Of a DNA stretch of 64,000 nucleotides, positions 37,222 through 46,337 are shown piece after piece. The stretch is from assembly GCF_030268225.1 (NCBI RefSeq), contig NZ_BSQG01000005.1, positions 461,767-525,766 of the forward strand, written 5' to 3'. The DNA comes from Nocardiopsis ansamitocini. GTDB lineage: Bacteria; Actinomycetota; Actinomycetes; Streptosporangiales; Streptosporangiaceae. Both the position numbers and the translations under genes were made by a program. A model generated the notes under the pieces. The model did no database searches, was not told where the DNA came from, and was given only the letters and a program-made list of their open reading frames with translations. Every line of letters starts with the position of its first letter. Position 1 is the stretch's first letter.

Positions 37222-38529
37222 CTAACCATGACCGGCCCGCTTGATCCCCTGATCGGCTTCCCAATGGGAATCAGCAAGAGGCGCTGCGTCCATGAGTGCG
37301 GTCCGAGCCAATCGAACCCGGGAATTCACCTCATATTTTTTAAAAAGTTTCTTGAGATGATAATTCACCGTGTGCTGTGAAATACTCAGCCGCCGCGCGA
37401 TCTGCTGGTTCGTGTAACCCTCGGAAGTCAACAGGACCAAGCGCATCTCCTGTCGGGTCAGCTTCGGAGTCGGCTTCCGATCAGGAACACGACTAATTCG
37501 CAAGTTCTCACCGACACCTCCGGCAAGAAGAGACGGAAAAAATCGAGGAATATAACTCCAGAAAATTTCGTGCACGATCGGGCTCTGGAACTGAATTTTT
37601 ATTCCTCGTCCAAGGATTCCCAGATTGTAGGCCGCCGCAGCAGCCCAAAAAATTTCTTCCCTGTTCTTCCCGACCACGGGGGCAACGGATTCGATCACGT
37701 CCGCACCCTCACCCACCGCCGCACAAGCAGCGAGAAACTCTTTTATATGCCTCGGCCCCTGCTCGAGAATACCGTCGACCCACGAGTAGAGTCGGCCCGG
37801 CAGGCGGGTCTCTCCTATGTCGGCAAAATTTCCCTGCTGTACGACTACTCCTTCCTCTTTGATTCCCTTAAGCGTCTCAAGGGCAAGCGCCGGGCTCCCT
37901 CCAGCCCGAAAAAGCATCTCGGACAAACGTTTCCCAGGAGGGATTCCAAGGACGTCTTCCGCAATCTGGACCACTGCGGAGCGCGAGACGGGGCCAAGTC
38001 TTATTCGGCAAATGTTCGAAACCGCCGGCTTCAGCAGGTCGATTTCGCTCAGAGGATCCCCTCCGGGGCTGGAAGCGAAAACCCAGACGCTGCGGCCGAC
38101 AGGCGAACAACCGAAACCCCCGCTTCCCGACCCGCTGGAACCAGAAGGCAGTGCTTCATCGGGAATGCGGTCGACGTTGATTCGGGGACAACCGCAGGAC
38201 AGGCAATCGCAGTCCCGAACGAGCGAGCATCCCCCTTTCATCCGACAGCGAGTGGGGCCTCGCACTTCATAATCCAATTTGCGGGCAAAATCAAGACATT
38301 CTTCGGCGAAACGCGTTTTTCCGACCCCCGGAGGCCCTTCGATCAAAATAGCCACCGACTGTCGTCGATTTTTCGCCTCTCCAAGTACACGGAGAACCTC
38401 CGACCGTTCGTCCGAACGCCCTCGAAGAGGGTTCGTTCGACGGTCATCTTTTGATCCGCACCGAATCTCGAACTGTCTCAGCTTGAATCCATCTACACCT
38501 TTCGAAGTTCCAAGTGAAATGAAATTCAT
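37222..38529 (-). CDS. Compact LuxR-family ATPase regulator with a cysteine-rich insert
   Basis: A 435-residue protein. Residues 60-75 hold Walker A (IEGPPGVGKTR, K71). Residues 357-412 are a LuxR helix-turn-helix (GYTNQQIARRLSISQHTVNYHLKKLF). This resembles LAL regulators, but those are usually about 900 residues. Here the middle is short and the usual Walker B is not clear. Directly after the P-loop region come six cysteines in 20 residues (C95, C101, C107, C109, C112, C114), then a Gly/Ser-rich stretch (about 129-140). This suggests a metal or redox centre. The ATG at 38529 has GGGGGGAGG upstream. It diverges from the NRPS and heads the leftward operon. Confidence 0.85.
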   Translation of the reverse strand: MNFISLGTSKGVDGFKLRQFEIRCGSKDDRRTNPLRGRSDERSEVLRVLGEAKNRRQSVAILIEGPPGVGKTRFAEECLDFARKLDYEVRGPTRCRMKGGCSLVRDCDCLSCGCPRINVDRIPDEALPSGSSGSGSGGFGCSPVGRSVWVFASSPGGDPLSEIDLLKPAVSNICRIRLGPVSRSAVVQIAEDVLGIPPGKRLSEMLFRAGGSPALALETLKGIKEEGVVVQQGNFADIGETRLPGRLYSWVDGILEQGPRHIKEFLAACAAVGEGADVIESVAPVVGKNREEIFWAAAAAYNLGILGRGIKIQFQSPIVHEIFWSYIPRFFPSLLAGGVGENLRISRVPDRKPTPKLTRQEMRLVLLTSEGYTNQQIARRLSISQHTVNYHLKKLFKKYEVNSRVRLARTALMDAAPLADSHWEADQGIKRAGHG

Positions 38530-39038
38530 AATTTTCCTCCCCCCATCCGAGCAACCCACAATTCAACTCGAACAATCAATTTACACACGAAGAACAGCAA
38601 CGAAACAGCTGTATGGAAGAACCATCGACGGCAACCAGGCCGATCCCCCAGCACACACCCGAGAACAGAAAGCTGTACGGTCGTTCCGATTGTTTGCGAC
38701 CATTGAATCCACCGCAAGACAAATCGTGAGTGATCTAGATCACTCACCATTTAACAGCGAGTTCCGGGGCACGGAATCCGTAGCTTTACCTGCAAGTCGA
38801 GAAGATGATCTTCATCCCGATGATCATCCCCTCCAAACCAACTCCTATATTTCTTAAATATTAACGATCAGCGCATTGACCTGCGAAATTTCCGCGTAGT
38901 CGGCACAGCGCCTACTTGATCACGCAGTGGCCGAACCAGAGGGCAATCTTTTATCTTTCCGATGGAATGTCCAGCTCACTGGGCCGAGCAGTCCGCGAGC
39001 GCCCTTCTTTCCACCGGAAACGCGTAAAGGGGTATTCA
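38530..39038. other. 509-base divergent control region, AT-richer than the cluster
   Basis: There is no gene here; short frames have no supporting features. It contains a perfect 22-bp palindrome (38726-38747), GAAGAT-G-ATCTTC (38801-38813) and GATGATCATC (38819-38828). The promoters of both the LuxR-type gene and the NRPS must lie here. TTGACC at 38874-38879 is a possible -35 box but no matching -10 is obvious. Confidence 0.7.
38726..38747. promoter_or_regulatory. Perfect 22-bp palindrome between LuxR-type gene and NRPS
   Basis: The half-site GTGAGTGATCT at 38726-38736 is followed without a gap by its exact complement. It lies 197 bases upstream of the LuxR-type start and 292 bases upstream of the NRPS start. 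Its length and dyad symmetry suit a dimeric activator such as the LuxR-type protein encoded next to it. Confidence 0.7.
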
Positions 39039-42000
39039 GTGAACCCTGTCGGAACGAAGCACACCCTTGATGTGCCACGCCTGGCCGACCAGATCCGGCC
39101 AAGCGTGTACCAGAACGACATCTGGGCTGCCGAATCCCGTATGCCGGGCAGCCCCCAGTTCAACGTCGTCATCAATGAACGCTTGGAAGGCGTCACGGAC
39201 CGTGATCTGCTGAAGGCGTGCACAGTACGCGCGCTGCGTCGGCATGACGCTTTTCGCATGAGAATCACCGAGGACGAGGAAGGCATTCCCCGCCTCTGGC
39301 CGACCCACCAGGATTCGTGGACACCACGGGTGGAGACGGTCGACCTATCGGCCGAGAAGAATCCCGCCGCGGCGGTGAGCCTGTGGCAGGAACGCGCCCT
39401 GAACCACCCTTTCGAGCAGGGAGACGGTCCTTTGTTCCAAACCGTGCTGCTCGTGGAAAGCCCTACATCCACTCATCTTTACCTAAAAGCACACCACATC
39501 GTCGCCGATGCGTGGGCCTTGAACCAGCTGTCCCTGGAGATCATCTCGGACTATCGAGATCGTCTTGACGGGAGGGTGAGGACCACCAGCGAACCGAATT
39601 CTTTTTTTGCCGAGATCTGCCGGTCGCACGCATACACGACCTCCGTCCAGCAGGAACGCGACCGTAGTTTCCACAGAGAAAACTTGGACGGGTTCACACC
39701 GGCGCTCTTCACGCGGTCCGCCCCCGGCCGTGCCGAGCGGGGCCGGCACTCCTTCACGATCGACGGCAAGATCGTCAGACGAATCCTGGAGGCGGGAAGT
39801 TCTCCGCTACCCTACCTTGCCACAACGGTCGGCGTCTGGCTCACCCGCGTTCTCCGCTCATCAGAAGTGGTACTGGGAGTTCCTTTTCTCAACCGGCACA
39901 GCACAACCGAAAATAAAATCATAGGTCAGTTCGCCAACAATCTTCCGCTACGGATCCAGGTGGACGAAAAGACCCCGATACTCGATCTCGCCAGCGCCAC
40001 CAAAGACCGACTAAGGAAAATGCGCGCGCACGAACGCCTCCCGTTTGGCGAGATCCTCCGTGAAACGGCAGCAGGACCAGGAGGAAGACGTCAGCTTTTC
40101 GACGTGACCCTCTCCTACATGCGCTATCCGCGTCCCCCTCAGATCTCCGGCCTCGAACGAACGACAACAATCATGGCGCCTGTCCATGAGGCGAACGTCC
40201 TGTCGATCATGGTCCACGCTTTCGAGGACGAGGACGATCTACGCGTCGATCTCGATTATGCCTGCGACGTCTTCGACGAAGATCTCACCGCCGAGGCGTT
40301 CGCCGGACACATCAACGAATTGGTCCGCAAGGGGCTCGACTTGGCAGAGCTGCCGGTGTCGGGCCTATCGATGCTGACCGACTCCGAATACGAAGTCGTC
40401 GTGCGCCGCCACCAGGGAGAATACGCACACTATCCGAGCGAGAAGACGCTCGACATCCTTTTCAGCGAGCACGCCACGCGTACCCCCGATCACCCGGCAG
40501 TGCACGACGAGGGGTCCGGGACACTGACCACCTACGGTGAATTGGACCGATTGTCCAACCAGGTCGCTCGTACCCTACGGGCGGAAGGGGTCGGCTCGAA
40601 CTCCCGGGTCGCGATCATGGCCGAACGCGGAACCGAATTGCTCCCCGGTCTCCTCGGAATCCTCAAGGCCGGTGCCGCGTATGTGCCGATCGATCCGAGT
40701 TACCCTGAGGCCCGAATCCGTATGCTGCTCGACGACTGCGGAGCAAGCACCGTACTGCTCAGCAAAGGCGTGAGCGAGGACCGTGCACCCGGCGCCATAT
40801 CCGTCCACCGCATTTCGGACCTTTTCCACGGTTCGAACCGGCCCCTGGCGCCCGCTGCCGACTCCGGCGACCTCGCCTACGTCATCTACACCTCCGGATC
40901 GACCGGCCGCCCCAAAGGGGTGATGGTCGAGCACCATTCGGTTGTCAACCGCCTCACCTGGATGCAACGCCATTATCCGATCGGCGCCGACGACACCCTT
41001 CTACAGAAGACGCCCACCTCCTTCGACGTGTCGGTGTGGGAACTGTTCTGGTGGAGCTCCCGGGGAGCTTCCGTGGCGCTTCTACCCCCGGGAGCGGAGA
41101 AGGATCCGCACCAGATCCTCAGATCCGTTCACGCCCACGGTGTGACGGCCATTCACTTCGTTCCGTCAATGCTGGGCCCTTTTCTCGACCTTCTGGAGGA
41201 TGACTCCTCCGCTCGCTCCGCCGCATCAAGCCTGCGCTACGTCTTCTGCAGCGGCGAGGCCCTCCCGGCCGAACGCGTCAATCAGTTCAACCGCATCTTC
41301 GACGGTGCACAGAAGGACGGAACCGCTCCTCTTCTGGTCAACCTGTACGGCCCCACGGAAGCCGCTGTCGATGTCACCCGCTATGACTGCCCGCCTGCTT
41401 CCGCTGGTCCGGTCGCCCGCGTCCCCATAGGACGCCCTGTGCAGAACACCAGCCTCTACGTGCTCGGCGCTCACGGCGGCCCCCAACCGATCGGCACCCC
41501 CGGGGAACTGTGCATCGGCGGGGTACAAGTCGCCCGGGGCTATCTGGACCGCGCCGACCTGACCGACGAGAAATTCGTCAAGGACCCCTTCTCGCCGGGC
41601 GGCCGTCTCTACCGGACGGGAGACCTCGCACGTCTGTTGCACGACGGCACCATCGAATACCTCGGTCGTCTCGACGGCCAGGTGAAGATCCGCGGGAACC
41701 GGGTCGAGCTCGGAGAGGTCCAGAACGCGCTCGTCTCCCTGAGCGAGATTCGGAACGCGGTGGTCATCGATCACACCCAAGCGGGACGCGGGACCGTTCT
41801 CGTCGGTTACTACACAGCCGAAGCCGAGCTCGACACCGCTGATCTGTCTACCCGCTTGCGCGCCTCACTTCCGGAATACATGATTCCTGCCGTTTACATC
41901 CGTATCGACCATCTTCCGCTCAGTCCCAGCGGCAAGGCCGACCGCGGAGCCCTGCCTTCTCCGAGCACAGCTCTCCGGACAGGACGCGGAGGCGCCCCGA

Positions 42001-45000
42001 CCACGCCCACGGAGACCGTACTCGCAGGCGTTCTGGCTGAAGTTCTCGGAGTCGACAACGTCGGTGTCCACGACGACTACTACGGCCTCGGTGGCGATTC
42101 CATCACCATGCTGCGGGTACGCGCGCTCGCTGAGAAGGCCGGTGTCCCCTTCGACCTGTCCGATCTGGTGCAGAACCCCACGGTGAAGGCGTTGGCCGAA
42201 CTCGTCGACCAGGGGTTGACCGGCAGTGATCCTCGCACGGTCTCCACTCGGGCAAAGGCCTTGGAGCCGTTCGCCCTGGTTTCCCAGGTCGACCGTGCCC
42301 GCCTCGAAGGCCGGGAGGACGCCTTCCCCATCACCAGGCTGCAGCTCGGCCTACTTTTTCACAGCAGAGAACGCCAAGACTCCGCCGTTTACAAGGACGT
42401 CTTCAGATACAGCATCGCAATGCCCTGGGACGAAGAACGCTTCAGTGCGGCATTCGCCAGGTTGGCCTCGCGTCACCCGGCTCTGCGCTCCTCGTTCGCG
42501 CTTGCCGACTACTCCGAACCACTTCAGGTCGTCGACCGGACGGTATCGGGGGGACTCGGGACAGCCGACCTCCGCCAGGTCCCGGCGCAGAAGGCCGAGG
42601 CGGCCGTCGTCGAATACATGCAGAAGTGGCGCCTTCACGACTACATGTTCGACCAGGCTCCTCTCTACCGGTTCCAGGCATTCGTCATGCCCGAGACAGT
42701 CGAGATCGTGCTCTCCTTCCATCACGCTCTCCTCGACGGAGGGAGCGTCGCCAATCTGCTGAGCGAGCTTCTCCAGGACTACCTGCACACATCAGGCATG
42801 GAAATCGGTCCGGTGACGGGAGCGAAGCCCCCTACCCCGGCGCTGCACGCAGCTGACGAACGTGCCGCGATCGCCTCAGTGGACAGCCGGGAGTACTGGC
42901 GGGCACGACTTGACGGCGCGCTTCCCCCGCAGATCGAAGGTTTCAAAGCACACGGCCACGACACCGGAACCGAACTCATCGTCCGCGAAATCGTGCTCTC
43001 CGAAGAGCTCCAAGGGGCCGTCCGCTCCTTGGCCGACGAGCACGTTCTCCCGGTCAAATCCATACTCTTCACAACTCACCTAATGGCCCTGAGAGCCCTT
43101 TCAGGACAAGCCGACCTCACCACCGGGCTGGTCACCCACGGCCGTCCCGACATAGAGGACGGTGAGCGTATTTGCGGACTTTTCCTCAACACCCTTCCCA
43201 TCCGTTCTTCCTTCGACCGAGGCACCTGGCTCGAGGCGGTGCGAAACACCGTCGAAGTCGAACGTGAGGCCCATCCGCACCGCCGGGTCCCCCTCGCCGT
43301 GATCCAGGAGGATTTGGGCGCCGGCACGCTGGTGGACACCGCCTTCAACTACATCCACTTTCGACAGTTGGGCCCGATTTTCCAGGTCCCCGGGGTGGAG
43401 GACCGGGGTTTCGAAGCCTGGGAAGAAACCAACTTCACACTGTTGGTCAACGCGATGGCGGACCCTGTCGACGGTCGTATCCGCCTGCGTATGGATTTCT
43501 CAGGCCGTGTCTTCACCGAGGAGCAAGGGGCTCTGTTCGCCGAGATCTACGCGCGGCTCCTGCGTCGCATCGCCGAACAACCGACGGCAGCGGCGGACCT
43601 CTCGTTCCTCGCGCCGGCCGGCATGCTGTCCGCGGCTCCCCGGGCTTGTACTCCCGTCGACGTCGTCAGCGCGTTCGAGGAACGTGTCCGGGCTGCACCG
43701 GGCAGGACTGCCCTGGTGTTCGGTGAGGAGACCTGGAATTACGCCTGGCTGGACGACATCTCCGAACGCATCGCGCGGAAACTGTTGTCGGCAGGCGCGA
43801 ACCCGGGCGACAGGATCGCAATCGCCATGGAAAGAGGATCCGAGACGGTCGCCGTCCTGCTCGGTGTTGCACGATCGGGGTGTTCGGCCGTCCCGCTCGA
43901 CGTCTCTTATCCTCCTGAACGGCTGCGCCTCATGGTCGAACAAAGTGCACCGAAGCACGTGGTCGTCCATCCGGCCTACGCGGACCTCATCGAGGACCAG
44001 AGCCTGGTGCTCTCGGTTGCGTCCCTCGTAGCCGGAACCGCCGCGCCTTTGCGCGAGGCGTCAGGCGCTCTTCCCCGGGTGTCTCCCGAGGACGAGGCCT
44101 ATCTGCTCTTCACTTCCGGGTCCACCGGCACCCCCAAGGGCGTGTCCATGCCGCACAGGGCGCTGGCCAACCTCGTCGCCTGGCAGAACCGCGTTCCGAG
44201 CGGGGCGGTCGGTGGCCGGACACTGCAGTACGCGCCGCTCAGCTTCGATGTCTCCTTCCAGGAGCTGTACTCCACTCTCTGCGGGGGCGGAACGCTGGTG
44301 GTGGTCTCCGAAGAACTTCGGCGGGACATGCCCGGACTTCTCAGGATGATCGACCGCGCAGAGGTCGAGCGTCTCTTCATGCCCTATGTGGCCCTCCAGC
44401 GCCTCGCAGAGGCCTCCAGCGCACTGGGGATCGTCCCGAGGCGACTGGCTGTCATCGGCTCCTCGGGCGAACAGCTGAAGGTGACCGACGAGATCCGCCA
44501 GTTCTGTCGTTCACTAGACGGGGTGGTTCTGGAGAACCAGTACGGACCGACCGAAAGCCATGTCGTGACCGCTCACAGTTTGTCGGGCGACCCGGCGCGC
44601 TTCCCGCTCCTCCCCCCGATAGGCAAACCGATCGACGGAGCCCGCGTACTGGTCCTGGACTCTCTCGGGCGTCCCTCACCGGTCGGCGGCAAGGGGGAGA
44701 TCTATCTCGGTGGCGTGTGCCTGGCGGCCGGCTACGCCGGTCGTCCTGAGCTGACCGAGGAGCGGTTCGTCGCCGACCCGACGCGCAGCGACGGGGAACG
44801 CATCTACCGGACGGGCGACATCGGCATGGTGCTGCCCGGCGGCGACATCGTCTGTCTGGGGCGGGCCGACCGTCAGGTGAAGATCCGCGGTTACCGCGTG
44901 GAGCCGGGGGAGGTGGAACTCGCCCTGGCCGAGGCGGTCGCCTTCAACAATATCGATGCCGCGGAAGTCGCGGTGGTCGCCCGACGCCGCGAGAGCGGTG

Positions 45001-46334
45001 ACAATTTCCTTGCCGCCTACCTGGCCGGTGGTGAGGAAGAAACCGTTTTCGACGGTATTCGTCGACGGCTCCAATCGGTCCTGCCCGACTACATGGTTCC
45101 CGTGCATTTCGAATGGGTTCCCGCAATGCCGACGACTCCCAGTGGAAAACGCGATGACGACGCCCTGAGACGCAGGACCGTACGGATCCAGAACCGGTCC
45201 ACCGACTCAGCAGCACCCACCAACTCCCACGAGCGCGTACTGGTCGAAATGCTTGGCGATCTGCTCGACCTCCCCGGAATTGGTATTCATGACAACTTGT
45301 TCGAGCTGGGTGCAACATCCATCACTGCGATGCGGCTCGCGGTGCTCATCGAACAGCGCTTCGGCTCGCCCATCCCATTGTCCGAACTGATCGTATCCCC
45401 CACTGTCGCCGAACTGGCGCTGCGTCTCCCGGTTTCCGGCGAGCAGGGCGATTCGATCGGCACTGCCTTCAATCCGCTGGTTCCGATCCGCCGGGGCGGG
45501 TCCAGCGCACCGATGTTCTATGTCCATCCAATGGGGGGCAACGTATTGTGTTACGTGCCTTTCGCCAAATACCTACCGGCCGAGCAACCGTTTTTCGCTC
45601 TGCAGGCATTCGGGACGGATTCCGGGACCGAACCGATACGCGGAATGGAGGAAATTGCCCGCTGCTACATCGAGGCGATGCGGGAAGTGCAACCCGAAGG
45701 GCCCTATCACATCGGCGGCTGGTCGTTCGGCGGATTCGTTGCCTTCGAAATGGCGCGCCAACTTCGAGAGGCCGGCCAGCGGATCGGTTCTCTGGTGCTG
45801 CTGGACACAACGGCGCTCGGGGCCGGGCGGAACGCAAGAGTCGACGACGAGGCTCTCATCGCCTGGTTCTTCTGGGAGCTGCTCTGGCTGGAGCGCGGCG
45901 GGGCTTCACCCGAGGCGGTGATACCAGCCGGGCTCGTCACCCTTGACGAGAAATTCGAGTTCATCACCCAACTGGCGATCGACGAGGGCGTCCTTCCTCC
46001 GGGAAGCACGGACGCGATCGTTCGACGTCTTTTCCGACTTTACGAGGCGAACTGGCGGTCTGCCTTTGACTACTGGCCCGAGGTCGTCGATCAGGACATG
46101 GTCCTCGTACACGCCAAGAAACCGCTTCCTGATGTGCTCATGTCCATGCACAGCGCTATCGGGAGCATGCACGCCGACCCGGCCAACGGCTGGCGGGAAC
46201 GCACTTCGGGAAATTTGTCGGTGATCGAGGTCGAGGGGGACCACCTCACGATCATGGAGGAGCCGTACGTGATCGACGTCGCAACAAAGGTGCTGGGCAT
46301 CATCGACGACAGCGTTGCCACCGGAAGAGAGTGA
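39039..46334 (+). CDS. Dimodular NRPS, C-A(Ser)-T-C-A-T-TE
   Basis: A 2431-residue nonribosomal peptide synthetase. C1 carries HHIVADA at 152 (Ala where Gly is usual) and resembles the EntF condensation domain in its opening. A1 (about 460-960, core D663) gives the specificity code DVWHFSLVDK, the EntF serine code. T1 attachment serine is 1021 (LGGDSI). C2 has HHALLDG at 1228. A2 (core D1737) reads DVQFGSQVVK, for which I have no substrate. T2 serine is 2094 in an altered LGATSI. The type I thioesterase has nucleophile S2229 (GWSFGG) and a late GDH histidine. GTG at 39039 follows AAAGGGG; upstream frame sequence is leader. It should make and release a short Ser-X peptide. Confidence 0.93.
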   Translation: MNPVGTKHTLDVPRLADQIRPSVYQNDIWAAESRMPGSPQFNVVINERLEGVTDRDLLKACTVRALRRHDAFRMRITEDEEGIPRLWPTHQDSWTPRVETVDLSAEKNPAAAVSLWQERALNHPFEQGDGPLFQTVLLVESPTSTHLYLKAHHIVADAWALNQLSLEIISDYRDRLDGRVRTTSEPNSFFAEICRSHAYTTSVQQERDRSFHRENLDGFTPALFTRSAPGRAERGRHSFTIDGKIVRRILEAGSSPLPYLATTVGVWLTRVLRSSEVVLGVPFLNRHSTTENKIIGQFANNLPLRIQVDEKTPILDLASATKDRLRKMRAHERLPFGEILRETAAGPGGRRQLFDVTLSYMRYPRPPQISGLERTTTIMAPVHEANVLSIMVHAFEDEDDLRVDLDYACDVFDEDLTAEAFAGHINELVRKGLDLAELPVSGLSMLTDSEYEVVVRRHQGEYAHYPSEKTLDILFSEHATRTPDHPAVHDEGSGTLTTYGELDRLSNQVARTLRAEGVGSNSRVAIMAERGTELLPGLLGILKAGAAYVPIDPSYPEARIRMLLDDCGASTVLLSKGVSEDRAPGAISVHRISDLFHGSNRPLAPAADSGDLAYVIYTSGSTGRPKGVMVEHHSVVNRLTWMQRHYPIGADDTLLQKTPTSFDVSVWELFWWSSRGASVALLPPGAEKDPHQILRSVHAHGVTAIHFVPSMLGPFLDLLEDDSSARSAASSLRYVFCSGEALPAERVNQFNRIFDGAQKDGTAPLLVNLYGPTEAAVDVTRYDCPPASAGPVARVPIGRPVQNTSLYVLGAHGGPQPIGTPGELCIGGVQVARGYLDRADLTDEKFVKDPFSPGGRLYRTGDLARLLHDGTIEYLGRLDGQVKIRGNRVELGEVQNALVSLSEIRNAVVIDHTQAGRGTVLVGYYTAEAELDTADLSTRLRASLPEYMIPAVYIRIDHLPLSPSGKADRGALPSPSTALRTGRGGAPTTPTETVLAGVLAEVLGVDNVGVHDDYYGLGGDSITMLRVRALAEKAGVPFDLSDLVQNPTVKALAELVDQGLTGSDPRTVSTRAKALEPFALVSQVDRARLEGREDAFPITRLQLGLLFHSRERQDSAVYKDVFRYSIAMPWDEERFSAAFARLASRHPALRSSFALADYSEPLQVVDRTVSGGLGTADLRQVPAQKAEAAVVEYMQKWRLHDYMFDQAPLYRFQAFVMPETVEIVLSFHHALLDGGSVANLLSELLQDYLHTSGMEIGPVTGAKPPTPALHAADERAAIASVDSREYWRARLDGALPPQIEGFKAHGHDTGTELIVREIVLSEELQGAVRSLADEHVLPVKSILFTTHLMALRALSGQADLTTGLVTHGRPDIEDGERICGLFLNTLPIRSSFDRGTWLEAVRNTVEVEREAHPHRRVPLAVIQEDLGAGTLVDTAFNYIHFRQLGPIFQVPGVEDRGFEAWEETNFTLLVNAMADPVDGRIRLRMDFSGRVFTEEQGALFAEIYARLLRRIAEQPTAAADLSFLAPAGMLSAAPRACTPVDVVSAFEERVRAAPGRTALVFGEETWNYAWLDDISERIARKLLSAGANPGDRIAIAMERGSETVAVLLGVARSGCSAVPLDVSYPPERLRLMVEQSAPKHVVVHPAYADLIEDQSLVLSVASLVAGTAAPLREASGALPRVSPEDEAYLLFTSGSTGTPKGVSMPHRALANLVAWQNRVPSGAVGGRTLQYAPLSFDVSFQELYSTLCGGGTLVVVSEELRRDMPGLLRMIDRAEVERLFMPYVALQRLAEASSALGIVPRRLAVIGSSGEQLKVTDEIRQFCRSLDGVVLENQYGPTESHVVTAHSLSGDPARFPLLPPIGKPIDGARVLVLDSLGRPSPVGGKGEIYLGGVCLAAGYAGRPELTEERFVADPTRSDGERIYRTGDIGMVLPGGDIVCLGRADRQVKIRGYRVEPGEVELALAEAVAFNNIDAAEVAVVARRRESGDNFLAAYLAGGEEETVFDGIRRRLQSVLPDYMVPVHFEWVPAMPTTPSGKRDDDALRRRTVRIQNRSTDSAAPTNSHERVLVEMLGDLLDLPGIGIHDNLFELGATSITAMRLAVLIEQRFGSPIPLSELIVSPTVAELALRLPVSGEQGDSIGTAFNPLVPIRRGGSSAPMFYVHPMGGNVLCYVPFAKYLPAEQPFFALQAFGTDSGTEPIRGMEEIARCYIEAMREVQPEGPYHIGGWSFGGFVAFEMARQLREAGQRIGSLVLLDTTALGAGRNARVDDEALIAWFFWELLWLERGGASPEAVIPAGLVTLDEKFEFITQLAIDEGVLPPGSTDAIVRRLFRLYEANWRSAFDYWPEVVDQDMVLVHAKKPLPDVLMSMHSAIGSMHADPANGWRERTSGNLSVIEVEGDHLTIMEEPYVIDVATKVLGIIDDSVATGRE

Positions 46335-46337
46335 CTG

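Noticed and set aside
39039..46334. Catecholate siderophore (enterobactin-like) synthetase
   Set aside because: The serine code matches EntF, but there are no DHB synthesis genes, no stand-alone aryl-AMP ligase and no siderophore uptake genes, and the NRPS has a second amino-acid module.
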